Below are positions 8,831 to 16,209 of a stretch of 60,290 bases of DNA, piece after piece. Position 1 is the stretch's first letter; each line of letters opens with the position of its first letter. The translations under genes were made by a program, and so were the position numbers. Source of the stretch: Streptomyces longisporoflavus (lineage in GTDB: Bacteria > Actinomycetota > Actinomycetes > Streptomycetales > Streptomycetaceae); contig NZ_BMTR01000033.1 of NCBI RefSeq assembly GCF_014649775.1, forward strand, positions 1-60,290, given 5' to 3'. Under the pieces are notes generated by a model that saw only the letters and a program-made list of their open reading frames with translations, was not told where the DNA came from and searched no databases.

Positions 8831-9199
8831 ATGCCCGTAGCCACCTACTGTCTCGTCGCCGTGGACTGCCCTGACCCCGCTGCCCTGGCGGGTTTCTACG
8901 CCGCGCTCCTCGGGGGCGACCTCAAGCAGGACAGCGACGACTGGTACGACCTGTACGCGCCGGGCGGTCACCGCATCGCCTTCCAGCGGGCGGAGGACCA
9001 GCAGCCGCCCCAGTGGCCGCGCGGGGACAACTCCCAGCAGCTGCACCTCGACTTCGAAGTCACGGACATGGCGGCGGCCGAGTCGCTGGCGCTCTCGCTC
9101 GGTGCCGTGCCGCTCGACCTCGACGACCAGGACGGACAGCGCGGGTTCCGGGTCTACGCCGACCCGGCGGGCCATCCGTTCTGTCTGTGCCGCGCCTGA
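8831..9199 (+). CDS. VOC-family (glyoxalase/bleomycin-resistance fold) protein
   Basis: A 122-residue single-domain protein with the beta-alpha-beta-beta-beta pattern of the vicinal oxygen chelate fold. It begins LVAVDCPDPAALAGFYAALL and ends GFRVYADPAGHPFCLCRA, the common signature of the actinobacterial glyoxalase-like subgroup. The family binds a metal at the barrel mouth, but functions range from isomerases to drug-binding proteins, so no reaction is assigned. A good ribosome site (AGGAG) precedes the ATG. The gene stands alone. The 168 bases between the TetR stop and this start show only a GC palindrome near 8664-8675. Confidence 0.85.
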   Translation: MPVATYCLVAVDCPDPAALAGFYAALLGGDLKQDSDDWYDLYAPGGHRIAFQRAEDQQPPQWPRGDNSQQLHLDFEVTDMAAAESLALSLGAVPLDLDDQDGQRGFRVYADPAGHPFCLCRA

Positions 9200-9303
9200 C
9201 GGGCAGCCAGTCCTGCGAAGTCGGGTCGGGCAGGCGTGGTGGATGAAGCGGACGCGGCGCGATGAGCGGCGCGGACATACAGCAGAGTCAGAGGTGAAGC
9301 GTC

Positions 9304-9582
9304 TTGGGCAGTGATCCGATCATCTCGCTGTGCCTGGTGCTGTTCGCCGCGTCGGTGACCGTGGCGGTCGCGGTGCGCGAACCGGCCCGGCAGGCGCTGG
9401 TACTCGCGGTCCTGGGTCTTGCCCTCGCCGCGCTCTTCACGGTCCTCCAGGTGCCGGACGCGGTGCCGTCCCAGCTGGCCATCGGCTCCGTCGTCACGCC
9501 GCTGATGATCCTGCTGTCCGTACGCAGGGGCAGACGTCGCGCGCACCCGGCCAACGGCGACGGTGGCAGCGCCGAGCGGTGA
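9304..9582 (+). CDS. Small membrane protein with MbhD/DUF4040-like fold
   Basis: A 92-residue protein with three hydrophobic helices and a basic tail (RRGRRRAHP). The pattern of the second and third helices (LAALFTVLQVPDAVPSQLAIG) matches the MbhD/DUF4040 domain, where the conserved PDV(A) element follows a Leu-rich helix. In known complexes this domain is part of multisubunit Na+/H+ antiporters or membrane hydrogenases. Here it is an orphan with no other antiporter subunit nearby, which is odd. The TTG at 9304 is chosen because GAGGTGA ends 6 nt before it. Function in isolation is unknown. Confidence 0.65.
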   Translation: MGSDPIISLCLVLFAASVTVAVAVREPARQALVLAVLGLALAALFTVLQVPDAVPSQLAIGSVVTPLMILLSVRRGRRRAHPANGDGGSAER

Positions 9583-9611
9583 ACATTCGGCCCCTTCGGC
9601 CTGTTAGAGAA

Positions 9612-9624
9612 CCCCGAAGCGGGG
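9612..9624 (+). terminator. Small hairpin after the DUF4040-like gene
   Basis: CCCCG and CGGGG arms flank a 3-nt loop about 30 nt after the stop codon. There is no T-run, so terminator function is weak inference. Confidence 0.3.
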
Positions 9625-9693
9625 CACTGAAGGAGGGTTGCCCGGCGAGGCAGGCGCAACGATGTCACGGATCGGAAGAGGGGAAACCACATC

Positions 9694-9771
9694 ATGCGGA
9701 CCATCAGGCGGATGCGGCGCGTGCTGTACGGGGCCGTGACCCGGCCGAGGACGTTCAGTCGCCGGGTGTGA
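9694..9771 (+). CDS. Possible 25-residue Arg-rich peptide
   Basis: A short frame starting at the ATG at 9694 encodes a very basic peptide (begins MRTIRRMRRVLYGAV, ends TFSRRV). It has a convincing ribosome site, AGAGGGGAAA, 7-8 nt upstream. Codon bias cannot be judged at this length and I recognise no family. It sits in the otherwise empty 9583-9855 stretch. The stop overlaps a direct repeat of GTGTGAGCCG near 9765-9795. It may simply be chance. Confidence 0.25.
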   Translation: MRTIRRMRRVLYGAVTRPRTFSRRV

Positions 9772-9855
9772 GCCGGTGTGAGTCGGTGTGAGCCGAGCGG
9801 CCGCCGCACGGTGCGGTCGGGTCCCGCACGGTGCGGCCAGGTCCCGCGTGATGCC

Positions 9856-10505
9856 TCAATGCCGCATCCTCGGGTCCTCGGTGGCGTCGGCGTACATGCG
9901 CGGGCAGTGGTGGCCGATCGCGGTGGTGCGCAGTTCGTAGTGCCAGGGCTCGTTCTCGTAGATCTGGCACAGCCCGTACGCGGAGCCGTGCTCGGACAGC
10001 CACTCCGTCGCGTCGGACGGCCCGGCGTCGACCGCGTCCCCCGACACGTGCGGTGAAGTCGCCGCGGTGGCCACCCACCGGGCGGCCTCCTCCTCGGATC
10101 CGTACTCGGAGACCGCCTCGCGAAGAAGCTGATTCTGGTACGCCGGGGAACGCCAGCCGCTGTTGACGTGGAACTCGACTCCGTCGTCCGCGGCAGCCGT
10201 CGCGGCCTTGCGCAGGGCCTTGCGTAAATCCGGATCGAGCTTGGTGACGGCGGGCTTCGCGTCGTCGAAGACCGTCACGCCGTCGGGGACGATGCCGTCG
10301 GCCTCGCCCAGTGCGCCACGGTGATCACGTCGGAAAGCGCTGGAGGCCGAGGCGGCCGAGGAAGACGCGGAGGAGGACGAGGATTTCACCGCCAGATAGC
10401 CGAGGACCGAGAGATCGTGGCGAAGACGACGATCAGGCCGAAGGCAGCCAGAAGTCGGCGCGTCCGGCGGGAAGTTGTGGGTGCTGCTTGCAGTATTCGA
10501 GTCAT
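9856..10505 (-). pseudogene. M15 D-alanyl-D-alanine carboxypeptidase (VanY-like), frameshifted near the N-terminus
   Basis: The catalytic domain is intact. SGWRSPAYQ, then SPHVSGDAVD (zinc His and Asp, SxHxxGxAxD pattern) and EPWHYEL (catalytic Glu and zinc His) are the VanY/DacY hallmarks. The family removes the terminal D-Ala from peptidoglycan stem peptides outside the membrane. In its present frame the ORF can only start at a GTG at 10389, giving a Ser-rich linker with no export signal. A proper signal-anchor (MTRILQAAPTTSRRTRRLL then AAFGLIVVFATI) starts at the ATG at 10505 in another frame. The two halves join if one TC dinucleotide of the (TC)3 run at 10409-10414 (minus strand) is removed, restoring SVLGYLAVKSSSS. 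It is therefore a recent 2-nt slippage, a phase-variable site or a sequencing error. Confidence 0.75.
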
Positions 10506-10644
10506 GCCGCCAGTCAAGGCAGCACGGTGTTGTCGGTACGTATGCGGTTTTTGCTACACCGGCGATATGCGCCGGGTGACGGCCCCGCCGGGTGAGGCCG
10601 CCGGGGCGCTTGTGCGGGGTTGCCCGCGCCTTCAGGATGCAGGC

Positions 10645-11475
10645 ATGCCTGAGTCAACGTCAGCATCCGCAGCAGCGTCCGGGCCTTCGTCACCCTCCGT
10701 TCTCGCCGCCCTGGTGGCGGGGTTGCGTGGTGGCGGGATCGAAGTCGTCGACCTCACCGCGCCGTTGTCGGCCGCCACGCCGGTGCTCGAACTGCCGCCG
10801 GAGTTCGGGCAGACCAAGGTGTTCGAGCTGGAGGAGATCAGCCGGTACGACGACCGGGGGCCCGCCTGGTACTGGAACAACATCCGTACCGGCGAACACA
10901 CCGGCACCCACTTCGACGCCCCCAATCACTGGATCACCGGCAAGGACCTCGCCGACGTCGCCTCGGTGCCCGCCGGTCAACTGGTGGCGCCCGCAGCGGT
11001 GTTGGACGTCACCGACGAGGCCGCCAAGGACCCCGACTTCCTGATCGAGGTCGAGCACGTACAGGCCTGGCAGAACCGGTACGGGGTGCTGCCCGACGGT
11101 GGCTGGCTCCTGGTGCGGACCGGATGGGACAGCAGGTCGTACGCGCAGGAGCCGTTCCTCAACGCCGACGAGAACGGCCCGCACACGCCCGGCCTGTCCG
11201 CCGCCTGCGCCCGCTGGGTGGCCGAGGAGACGCCCGTCATCGGGCTCGGCGTGGAGACGGTGGGCACCGACGCGGGCCGGGCGCACACCTTCGACCCCGT
11301 GTTCCCCTGCCACTCGTACCTCATGGGCAGCGGGAAGTACGGACTGACGCAGCTGCAGAACCTGGCGGAACTCCCGCCGACCGGAGCCGTCGTGATCGCG
11401 GGGCCGCTGCCCATCGTCACCGGCTCCGGGGCGCCGGCGCGGGTCCTCGCGCTCGTCGAGCGGGCGGGGCGGTAG
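10645..11475 (+). CDS. Cyclase-family metal-dependent hydrolase (kynurenine-formamidase-like)
   Basis: A 276-residue protein of the cyclase/PF04199 group. It contains the metal-binding signature EHTGTHFDAPNHW near residue 90 and later GVETVGTDAG, as in bacterial kynurenine formamidases and cyclic-amide or dione hydrolases. The open frame runs further upstream, but the ATG at 10645 is preceded by AGGATG at suitable spacing and gives a normal N-terminus. It is followed, 2 nt after its stop, by a ThDP-dependent enzyme gene, so the pair is very likely co-translated and consecutive in one pathway. Substrate unknown. Confidence 0.85.
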   Translation: MPESTSASAAASGPSSPSVLAALVAGLRGGGIEVVDLTAPLSAATPVLELPPEFGQTKVFELEEISRYDDRGPAWYWNNIRTGEHTGTHFDAPNHWITGKDLADVASVPAGQLVAPAAVLDVTDEAAKDPDFLIEVEHVQAWQNRYGVLPDGGWLLVRTGWDSRSYAQEPFLNADENGPHTPGLSAACARWVAEETPVIGLGVETVGTDAGRAHTFDPVFPCHSYLMGSGKYGLTQLQNLAELPPTGAVVIAGPLPIVTGSGAPARVLALVERAGR

Positions 11476-11477
11476 CC

Positions 11478-13157
11478 GTGCAGGTCGCCGAAGCGGTCGG
11501 GCGGGCCCTGGTCGCGGCCGGGGCCGGCCAGGTCTTCGGCGTGGTGGGCTCGGGGAACTTCCACGCCACCAACGCGATGGTCGATGCGGGCGCGCGGTTC
11601 GTCGCGGCCCGCCACGAGGGCGGTGCCGCCACCATGGCCGACGCGTACGCCCGGATCAGCGGGGCCGTGACGGTGGTCAGCGTGCATCAGGGGTGCGGGC
11701 TCACCAATGCCCTCACCGGTATCGGCGAGGCGGCCAAGAGCCGTACGCCGCTCGTCGTGCTCGCGGCGGAGGCGACCGAACACCGCTCCAACTTCCATGT
11801 GGATCAAAGGGCGTTGGCGGAGGCGGTCGGTGCCCGGAGCCATCGCGTGACGTCGGCGGCCGAGGCCGTCGCCGAGGCCTCGGCCGCCGTGCACCGTGCC
11901 GCCCGCGAGCGCCGCACGGTGGTGCTCAATCTGCCGCTCGACATACAGGCGCTGGACGTTCCCGACGCGGAACGAGCCCTGGCCGCCGTCGTACCGCCGA
12001 CCCCGCGCTCCGCCGCCGAACCCGCCGACGAGGACATCGCGGCCCTCGTCGAGATCCTCGCGCACGCCGAGCGCCCGGTGTTCGTCGCCGGACGCGGCGC
12101 GCGCGGCCCCGGCTGCCGCCAGGCCCTGGAGGCGCTCGCCGAGCGTTGCGGTGCGCTGCTGGCGACGTCGGCGGTGGCCCGCGGCCTCTTCAGGGGCAAC
12201 CTTTGGTCGCTCGACGTGGCGGGCGGGTTCTCCTCGCCGCTCGCCGCCGAGCTGATCCGGGGCGCCGACGTGATCGTGGCCCAGGGCTGTTCGCTGACCA
12301 TGTGGACGACGCGGCACGGAGCGCTCATCGGTCCGGAAACGACCCTGGTCCAGGTGGACGACGACCCCGCGGCGATCGGCGCGCACCGCCCCGTCCACCT
12401 CGGCATCACCGGCGACGTGCGCCTGACGGCGGAGAAGACACACATCGCACTGCGCGACGACGGCGCTCCCGTTCACCGGCCCTTCGACCACCGGCCCCTC
12501 GGCTACCGCACCCCGGAGACCGCCGACGCCCTCGCCGCACGACTGAGCTGGCGCGACATCCCGTACGAGGACACCGGCACCCGGGACCGCATCGACCCGC
12601 GCACGCTCAGCATCGCCCTCGACGACATCCTGCCCGCCCAACGCGTCATCGGCGTCGACTCGGGCAACTTCATGGGCTATCCGACGATGTACCTGTCCGT
12701 GCCCGACGAACAGGGCCTGTGCTTCACACAGGCGTTCCAGTCCATCGGTCTCGGCCTCGCCACCACGATCGGCGCGGCCCTGGCGCGCCCGGACCGGCTC
12801 GCGGTGGCCGCGCTCGGCGACGGCGGAGCGCTGATGAGCGCCGTCGAACTCGACACGGTGCGCCGTCTCGGACTGCCCATGGTGATCGTCGTGTACAACG
12901 ACGACGCCTACGGAGCGGAGGTCCATCACTTCGGCCCGGACGGCTTCCCGCTCGGCACGGTCGAGTTCCCGCCCACCGACATTGCGGCCGTGGCCCGCGG
13001 TTACGGCTTCGAGGCGGTGACCGTACGCACCCGGGCCGACCTGAAGCCCGTACGGGACTGGGTGGCGGGGCCGCGGACGGCACCGCTGCTCGTCGACGCC
13101 AAGGTCGTGCGGGAGCGGGGATCGTGGTGGCTTGAGGAGGCGTTCCGCGGCCACTGA
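11478..13157 (+). CDS. ThDP-binding enzyme of the acetolactate-synthase / benzoylformate-decarboxylase superfamily
   Basis: A 559-residue protein with the three-domain ThDP layout. The N-terminal Pyr domain has the cofactor-activating Glu in RHEGGAATMADAYAR. The central domain carries VFVAGRGARG. The C-terminal PP domain has the GDG...NDD motif (LGDGGALMSAVELD to VVYNDDAYGAEV). Members decarboxylate or ligate 2-oxo acids, and one branch hydrolyses cyclic 1,2-diones. The GTG at 11478 lies 2 nt after the cyclase stop with GGGGCGG upstream. Coupling to a cyclase-family hydrolase suggests C-C cleavage of a cyclic or beta-diketone intermediate, but that is inference. It converges with the next gene, leaving only 5 nt. 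Confidence 0.85.
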   Translation: MQVAEAVGRALVAAGAGQVFGVVGSGNFHATNAMVDAGARFVAARHEGGAATMADAYARISGAVTVVSVHQGCGLTNALTGIGEAAKSRTPLVVLAAEATEHRSNFHVDQRALAEAVGARSHRVTSAAEAVAEASAAVHRAARERRTVVLNLPLDIQALDVPDAERALAAVVPPTPRSAAEPADEDIAALVEILAHAERPVFVAGRGARGPGCRQALEALAERCGALLATSAVARGLFRGNLWSLDVAGGFSSPLAAELIRGADVIVAQGCSLTMWTTRHGALIGPETTLVQVDDDPAAIGAHRPVHLGITGDVRLTAEKTHIALRDDGAPVHRPFDHRPLGYRTPETADALAARLSWRDIPYEDTGTRDRIDPRTLSIALDDILPAQRVIGVDSGNFMGYPTMYLSVPDEQGLCFTQAFQSIGLGLATTIGAALARPDRLAVAALGDGGALMSAVELDTVRRLGLPMVIVVYNDDAYGAEVHHFGPDGFPLGTVEFPPTDIAAVARGYGFEAVTVRTRADLKPVRDWVAGPRTAPLLVDAKVVRERGSWWLEEAFRGH

Positions 13158-13162
13158 GCGAG

Positions 13163-14212
13163 CTACTGCCGCGCCAACAACACGGCGGAGTCCGGCTCCC
13201 GCCGGGTGCCGAAGCCGTCGATGACGTCGAAGCGGTTCAGGTCGACGACGGCGATCTGGTCGGTGCTCAGCAGGGACACGTACGCCAGGGGTTTGGCGGG
13301 GTGCAGCGTCACCGCGGACGGGGTGCCGGGCAGGTGAAGGGTGCGGAGCCGCCGTAGATCGGTGCTCCATGTGGTGAGGGTGTTGGCGACGATGTCCGTC
13401 ACCAGCAGCCGTTCGTCGTCGAGCGTGTAGACCCGCAGCGGGTCTCCGCCCGTCTTCGCGGTCCGGCGCACCTTCATGGTGCGGGCGTCGACGGCGACCA
13501 GTGAGGAGCTCTTGCGGGCGCCGACGAACAGTGTCTTCTCGTCCCGGCTCAGGCAACTGCTCTCGGGCAGTTGGCCGGGCGTGACCAGGACGGGTGCCAC
13601 GGAGGCGTCGTGGGGGCGTACGAGACTCACCGTGTGGGACAACAGGCCGGTGACATACGCACGTTCGCCGTCGCGGCTGAGCGTGAACAGATGAGTCTTC
13701 ACCCCGTGGGTGGGCACCGCCCTGGTGGGTGCCTGGTCGGTGGAGGGATCGTCGAAGCCGAGCAGTACGGCCTTCTCCTCGCTCAAGGCGTACAGCCGGT
13801 CGTGGCGGTCGATGCCCATGCCGTGGATGCGGTTGAAGGGCCGGGTGTCGATGGTCCGGGCCAGGGACCGTTCGGCCAGGTCGACGACGAAGACGGCGGA
13901 GCCGCCCTCGCCGACGGTGGAGGCCATGCGCACTCCGTAGTGCCCGACGTAAGCGAACCGTCCGCGCGAGTCGACGACCATCTCATGCGGGTAGTCGGGC
14001 AGGCTGACCGTCTTCAGGCGCCGGCCCGTCGCCGCGTCGAAGAAGCCCAGCGAGTGGCTGCTCTTCTCCACCACCACCAGGACGTCGCCCTGCGCCGCCC
14101 GCGAAGCACCGGCGGCACCGGCGGCACCGACGGCCGGTGTGGCTAACCCGGTCGCCAATGTCCCGGCCCCCACCGCCTTGATCACTGTCCGACGCGTCGC
14201 CACAGCCCCCAC
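13163..14212 (-). CDS. Tat-exported YncE-like beta-propeller protein
   Basis: A 349-residue protein with a twin-arginine-like leader (TRRTVIKAVGAGTLATGLA) and an Ala-rich cleavage region. Repeating blades of about 40 residues follow, each with patterns such as DVLVVVEKSSHSLGFFDAATG and ERAYVTGLLSHTVSLVRPHD. This fits the YVTN/lactonase-like seven-bladed propeller (YncE) superfamily. Such proteins bind ligands or, rarely, have lactonase or amine dehydrogenase activity. Export in folded form would suggest a cofactor or tight fold. It is divergent from a TetR gene. Role in the neighbouring catabolic block is unproven. Confidence 0.75.
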   Translation of the reverse strand: MGAVATRRTVIKAVGAGTLATGLATPAVGAAGAAGASRAAQGDVLVVVEKSSHSLGFFDAATGRRLKTVSLPDYPHEMVVDSRGRFAYVGHYGVRMASTVGEGGSAVFVVDLAERSLARTIDTRPFNRIHGMGIDRHDRLYALSEEKAVLLGFDDPSTDQAPTRAVPTHGVKTHLFTLSRDGERAYVTGLLSHTVSLVRPHDASVAPVLVTPGQLPESSCLSRDEKTLFVGARKSSSLVAVDARTMKVRRTAKTGGDPLRVYTLDDERLLVTDIVANTLTTWSTDLRRLRTLHLPGTPSAVTLHPAKPLAYVSLLSTDQIAVVDLNRFDVIDGFGTRREPDSAVLLARQ

Positions 14213-14248
14213 CCCGTTCCTGTTCTTCTGACGGCCTGCCCTTCGTGA

Positions 14249-14260
14249 CGAGCTTGCTCG
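14249..14260. promoter_or_regulatory. Possible TetR half-operator in divergent region
   Basis: A 12-bp inverted repeat CGAGC-TT-GCTCG sits between the beta-propeller gene and the TetR gene. Arms are short, so it is only a candidate. Confidence 0.35.
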
Positions 14261-14345
14261 ATGCGTGGCTGTTGCGTCCAGGTTGTTCAGGCGGGGCGGA
14301 TGAGGAGGATGCGTGGGCGTTTCGTGGTCGTACTACCCTTTGGGC

Positions 14346-14942
14346 GTGATCAACCCCACCGAGCCCGAGGGGCCGCAGGACGCGGGCCGGCCGGCCAACC
14401 AGGGGCGGCGGGTCGCGGCCCGTAACCGAGCCGCCCTCATCGCCGCCGCCCGCGAGGTCTTCGCCGAACAGGGCCTCGACGCCCCGCTGTCGGCCGTCGC
14501 CCGCCGCGCGGGGGTGGGACAGGGCAGCCTCTACCGGCACTTCGCCGACCGCGTCGCGCTGGCCACCGCCGTCCTCGACGAGAACGTCCAGCACGTCGAA
14601 CAGGCCGCCGCCGAGCCCGGCGCCGACCTCGCGAGCGTCCTGGGCGTGATCACCTGGCAGATCACCCGGTCGACGGCGTTCGTCGACCTGCTGCGCATAC
14701 GGGGTGACGACGAGCACGCCCGGGCGCTGGCCGGGCGTGTCCACACCGTCCTGTCCCGGTGCCTGCCCGCAGAGCACCGCCTGTCCGCCGACGACGTCAT
14801 GCTCGCCGTCGCGATGGTCTCCGGCGCCGTCGCAGGCCCCACCCCGCAGGAGCGCGAACGCCGCGCCCTGGCCGCCTGGAGCCTGCTCGGCGTCGAGGTG
14901 GGGCCGCTGCGGCCCGTCGGGACGGCCGCCGAGGACGCGTGA
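14346..14942 (+). CDS. TetR-family transcriptional regulator
   Basis: About 198 residues with an N-terminal DNA-binding domain: ARNRAALIAAAREVFAEQG, then VGQGSLYRHFADRVAL as the recognition helix region. The C-terminal domain resembles the SbtR group of TetR proteins. The GTG at 14346 is chosen because a -10-like TACCCT ends 6 nt before it, implying leaderless mRNA. An alternative GTG at 14313 has GGAGG only 4 nt upstream and would add eleven residues. It lies between the beta-propeller gene and the lipoprotein/SDR/monooxygenase genes and is the obvious local candidate to bind the 24-bp palindrome at 17303-17326. Confidence 0.85.
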   Translation: MINPTEPEGPQDAGRPANQGRRVAARNRAALIAAAREVFAEQGLDAPLSAVARRAGVGQGSLYRHFADRVALATAVLDENVQHVEQAAAEPGADLASVLGVITWQITRSTAFVDLLRIRGDDEHARALAGRVHTVLSRCLPAEHRLSADDVMLAVAMVSGAVAGPTPQERERRALAAWSLLGVEVGPLRPVGTAAEDA

Positions 14943-14946
14943 TCCC

Positions 14947-14991
14947 CGGCGGCGGGCCGCCGCGGGCCGCCGGGCCGCAGCGGTCCGCTGC
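14947..14991. terminator. Two GC hairpins between convergent genes
   Basis: CGGCGGC-gg-GCCGCCG (14947-14962) and GCAGCGG-t-CCGCTGC (14977-14991) fill the gap between the TetR stop and the lipoprotein stop. A bidirectional terminator role is plausible from placement, but there are no T-tracts. Confidence 0.5.
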
Positions 14992-14993
14992 CG

Positions 14994-16037
14994 TCAGCCG
15001 CCGTTGGACTGTCGTATGCCGTCGGCGAGCGCGGTGAAGCCGTAGATGTAGCCGCCGTCGGGGCCGCTGACGGTCATGTACGCCTTCCTGCCGCCCGGCG
15101 AGATCGCGACGTTGGTCGCCGACTCCAGGCCCTTGGCGGCCTTGGCCGGAATCTCGACGGTGGCCAGGCGTTCTCCGTCCGGGCTGTAGACGGCCATGGC
15201 CGGCCGGCCGTGCAGGGCCTGGTAGAGGTTGCCGTCGGCGTCCACGGCGATGGAGTCGGTCTGGGCCACGCCGGCGTTGACATGTATGGCCTCGTGCTGG
15301 GAGGCCACGGCGGTCTTGTCGGCGTCGAGCAGCAGGTAGGAGACGGTGTTCTCGGCGAGCTCGCTGATCCACAGGCCTCGCGTCGCGGGGTCGAACATCA
15401 CTCCGTTGGGGTGGGCGAGTTCGTCCGCGAGGACGGTCGTCTTCTCGCCGTCGCGGTCGATGCGCACGATGCGTCCCTCGGCCTCGCCCGGCTTCATGCC
15501 GTGCAGATCGCTCACGTAGAGGTTGCCCTCGTCGTCGAAGGCGATGTCGTCGGGATTCATGGCGGAGCCGTCCACCTCGCCGGAGAAGAACGTGCGCGGG
15601 TCCGACCCGTCCGGCTCGATGCTGACGACCGGGCCCGTGTAGTCGGTCAGGTAGAGGCGGCCGTCGTACGGACTGAGCTGCGCGGAGGTGTAGGCGCCGG
15701 TCTTGTCGGTGTAGATGCCCTTGTGTTTGCCGGTGGCCGGGTCGACGGAAAGGACCTTGGGCGCGCCCGCGGGCGCGGTGACGTCCACGACGTACAGGTC
15801 GCCGTTCTCGTCGAGGACCGGACCCTCCAGCAGGGTCCTGTCGGTGGCCTCGTGCGGGTCGGTCACGTGCGCGACCCGGCTGGCCCGGATGGTCCGGCCC
15901 TCGCCGGACGACTCGGGGTGCGCGGCCGGGGAGGCGGTGGTCTGGGTGCCGCAGCCGGTCAGGGCCAGCAGACCGAGGGCGGCGACACCCGTCAGGGCGG
16001 CGCGGGGGTGGGGGAGGAGTGTGCGGTACGAGGGCAT
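14994..16037 (-). CDS. SMP-30/gluconolactonase-like lipoprotein
   Basis: A 347-residue lipoprotein. The signal peptide ends in the lipobox LLALTGC, so Cys 29 is the likely lipidated residue. The remainder is a six-bladed propeller of the SMP-30/gluconolactonase/LRE type with repeated calcium-friendly turns such as GPVLDENGDLYVVDVTAP, DDIAFDDEGNLYVSDLHG and IAVDADGNLYQALHG. Known relatives hydrolyse lactones, so a surface lactonase beside a Baeyer-Villiger monooxygenase (which makes esters or lactones) is suggestive but not proven. A GGAAGGAG element lies about 14 nt before the ATG. It is on the same strand as the SDR, 151 nt downstream. Confidence 0.75.
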   Translation of the reverse strand: MPSYRTLLPHPRAALTGVAALGLLALTGCGTQTTASPAAHPESSGEGRTIRASRVAHVTDPHEATDRTLLEGPVLDENGDLYVVDVTAPAGAPKVLSVDPATGKHKGIYTDKTGAYTSAQLSPYDGRLYLTDYTGPVVSIEPDGSDPRTFFSGEVDGSAMNPDDIAFDDEGNLYVSDLHGMKPGEAEGRIVRIDRDGEKTTVLADELAHPNGVMFDPATRGLWISELAENTVSYLLLDADKTAVASQHEAIHVNAGVAQTDSIAVDADGNLYQALHGRPAMAVYSPDGERLATVEIPAKAAKGLESATNVAISPGGRKAYMTVSGPDGGYIYGFTALADGIRQSNGG

Positions 16038-16143
16038 GCGGGGGAGGTGCTCCTTCCGGGGAGAGGGGGGAGAGGGGGCAGAGGGAGGAGATGCGGGGGG
16101 ATGTGGGGAGACGCGAAAACTCCGGGGGCCGGGCCCGGGTGTC

Positions 16144-16209
16144 GTCAGGCCGCCGGTCAGCAGCTGTCAGGTCGCCGGCCAGTAACCGTCAGGCCGCCGA
16201 CCAGCCGCC
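16144..16209. repeat. Three 22-bp tandem repeats covering the SDR stop codon
   Basis: Units at 16144-16165, 16166-16187 and 16188-16209 each carry GTCAGG(C/T)CGCCG. The last unit encodes the final residues and stop of the SDR gene, and the first two are extra copies lying downstream in the mRNA, so the 3' end of the gene appears to have been duplicated twice. Confidence 0.8.

Noticed and set aside
10977..13556. 859-codon minus-strand frame opposite the cyclase and ThDP genes
   Set aside because: Antisense shadow of well-supported genes in GC-rich DNA; amino-acid composition is Arg/Gly/His-rich with no domain.
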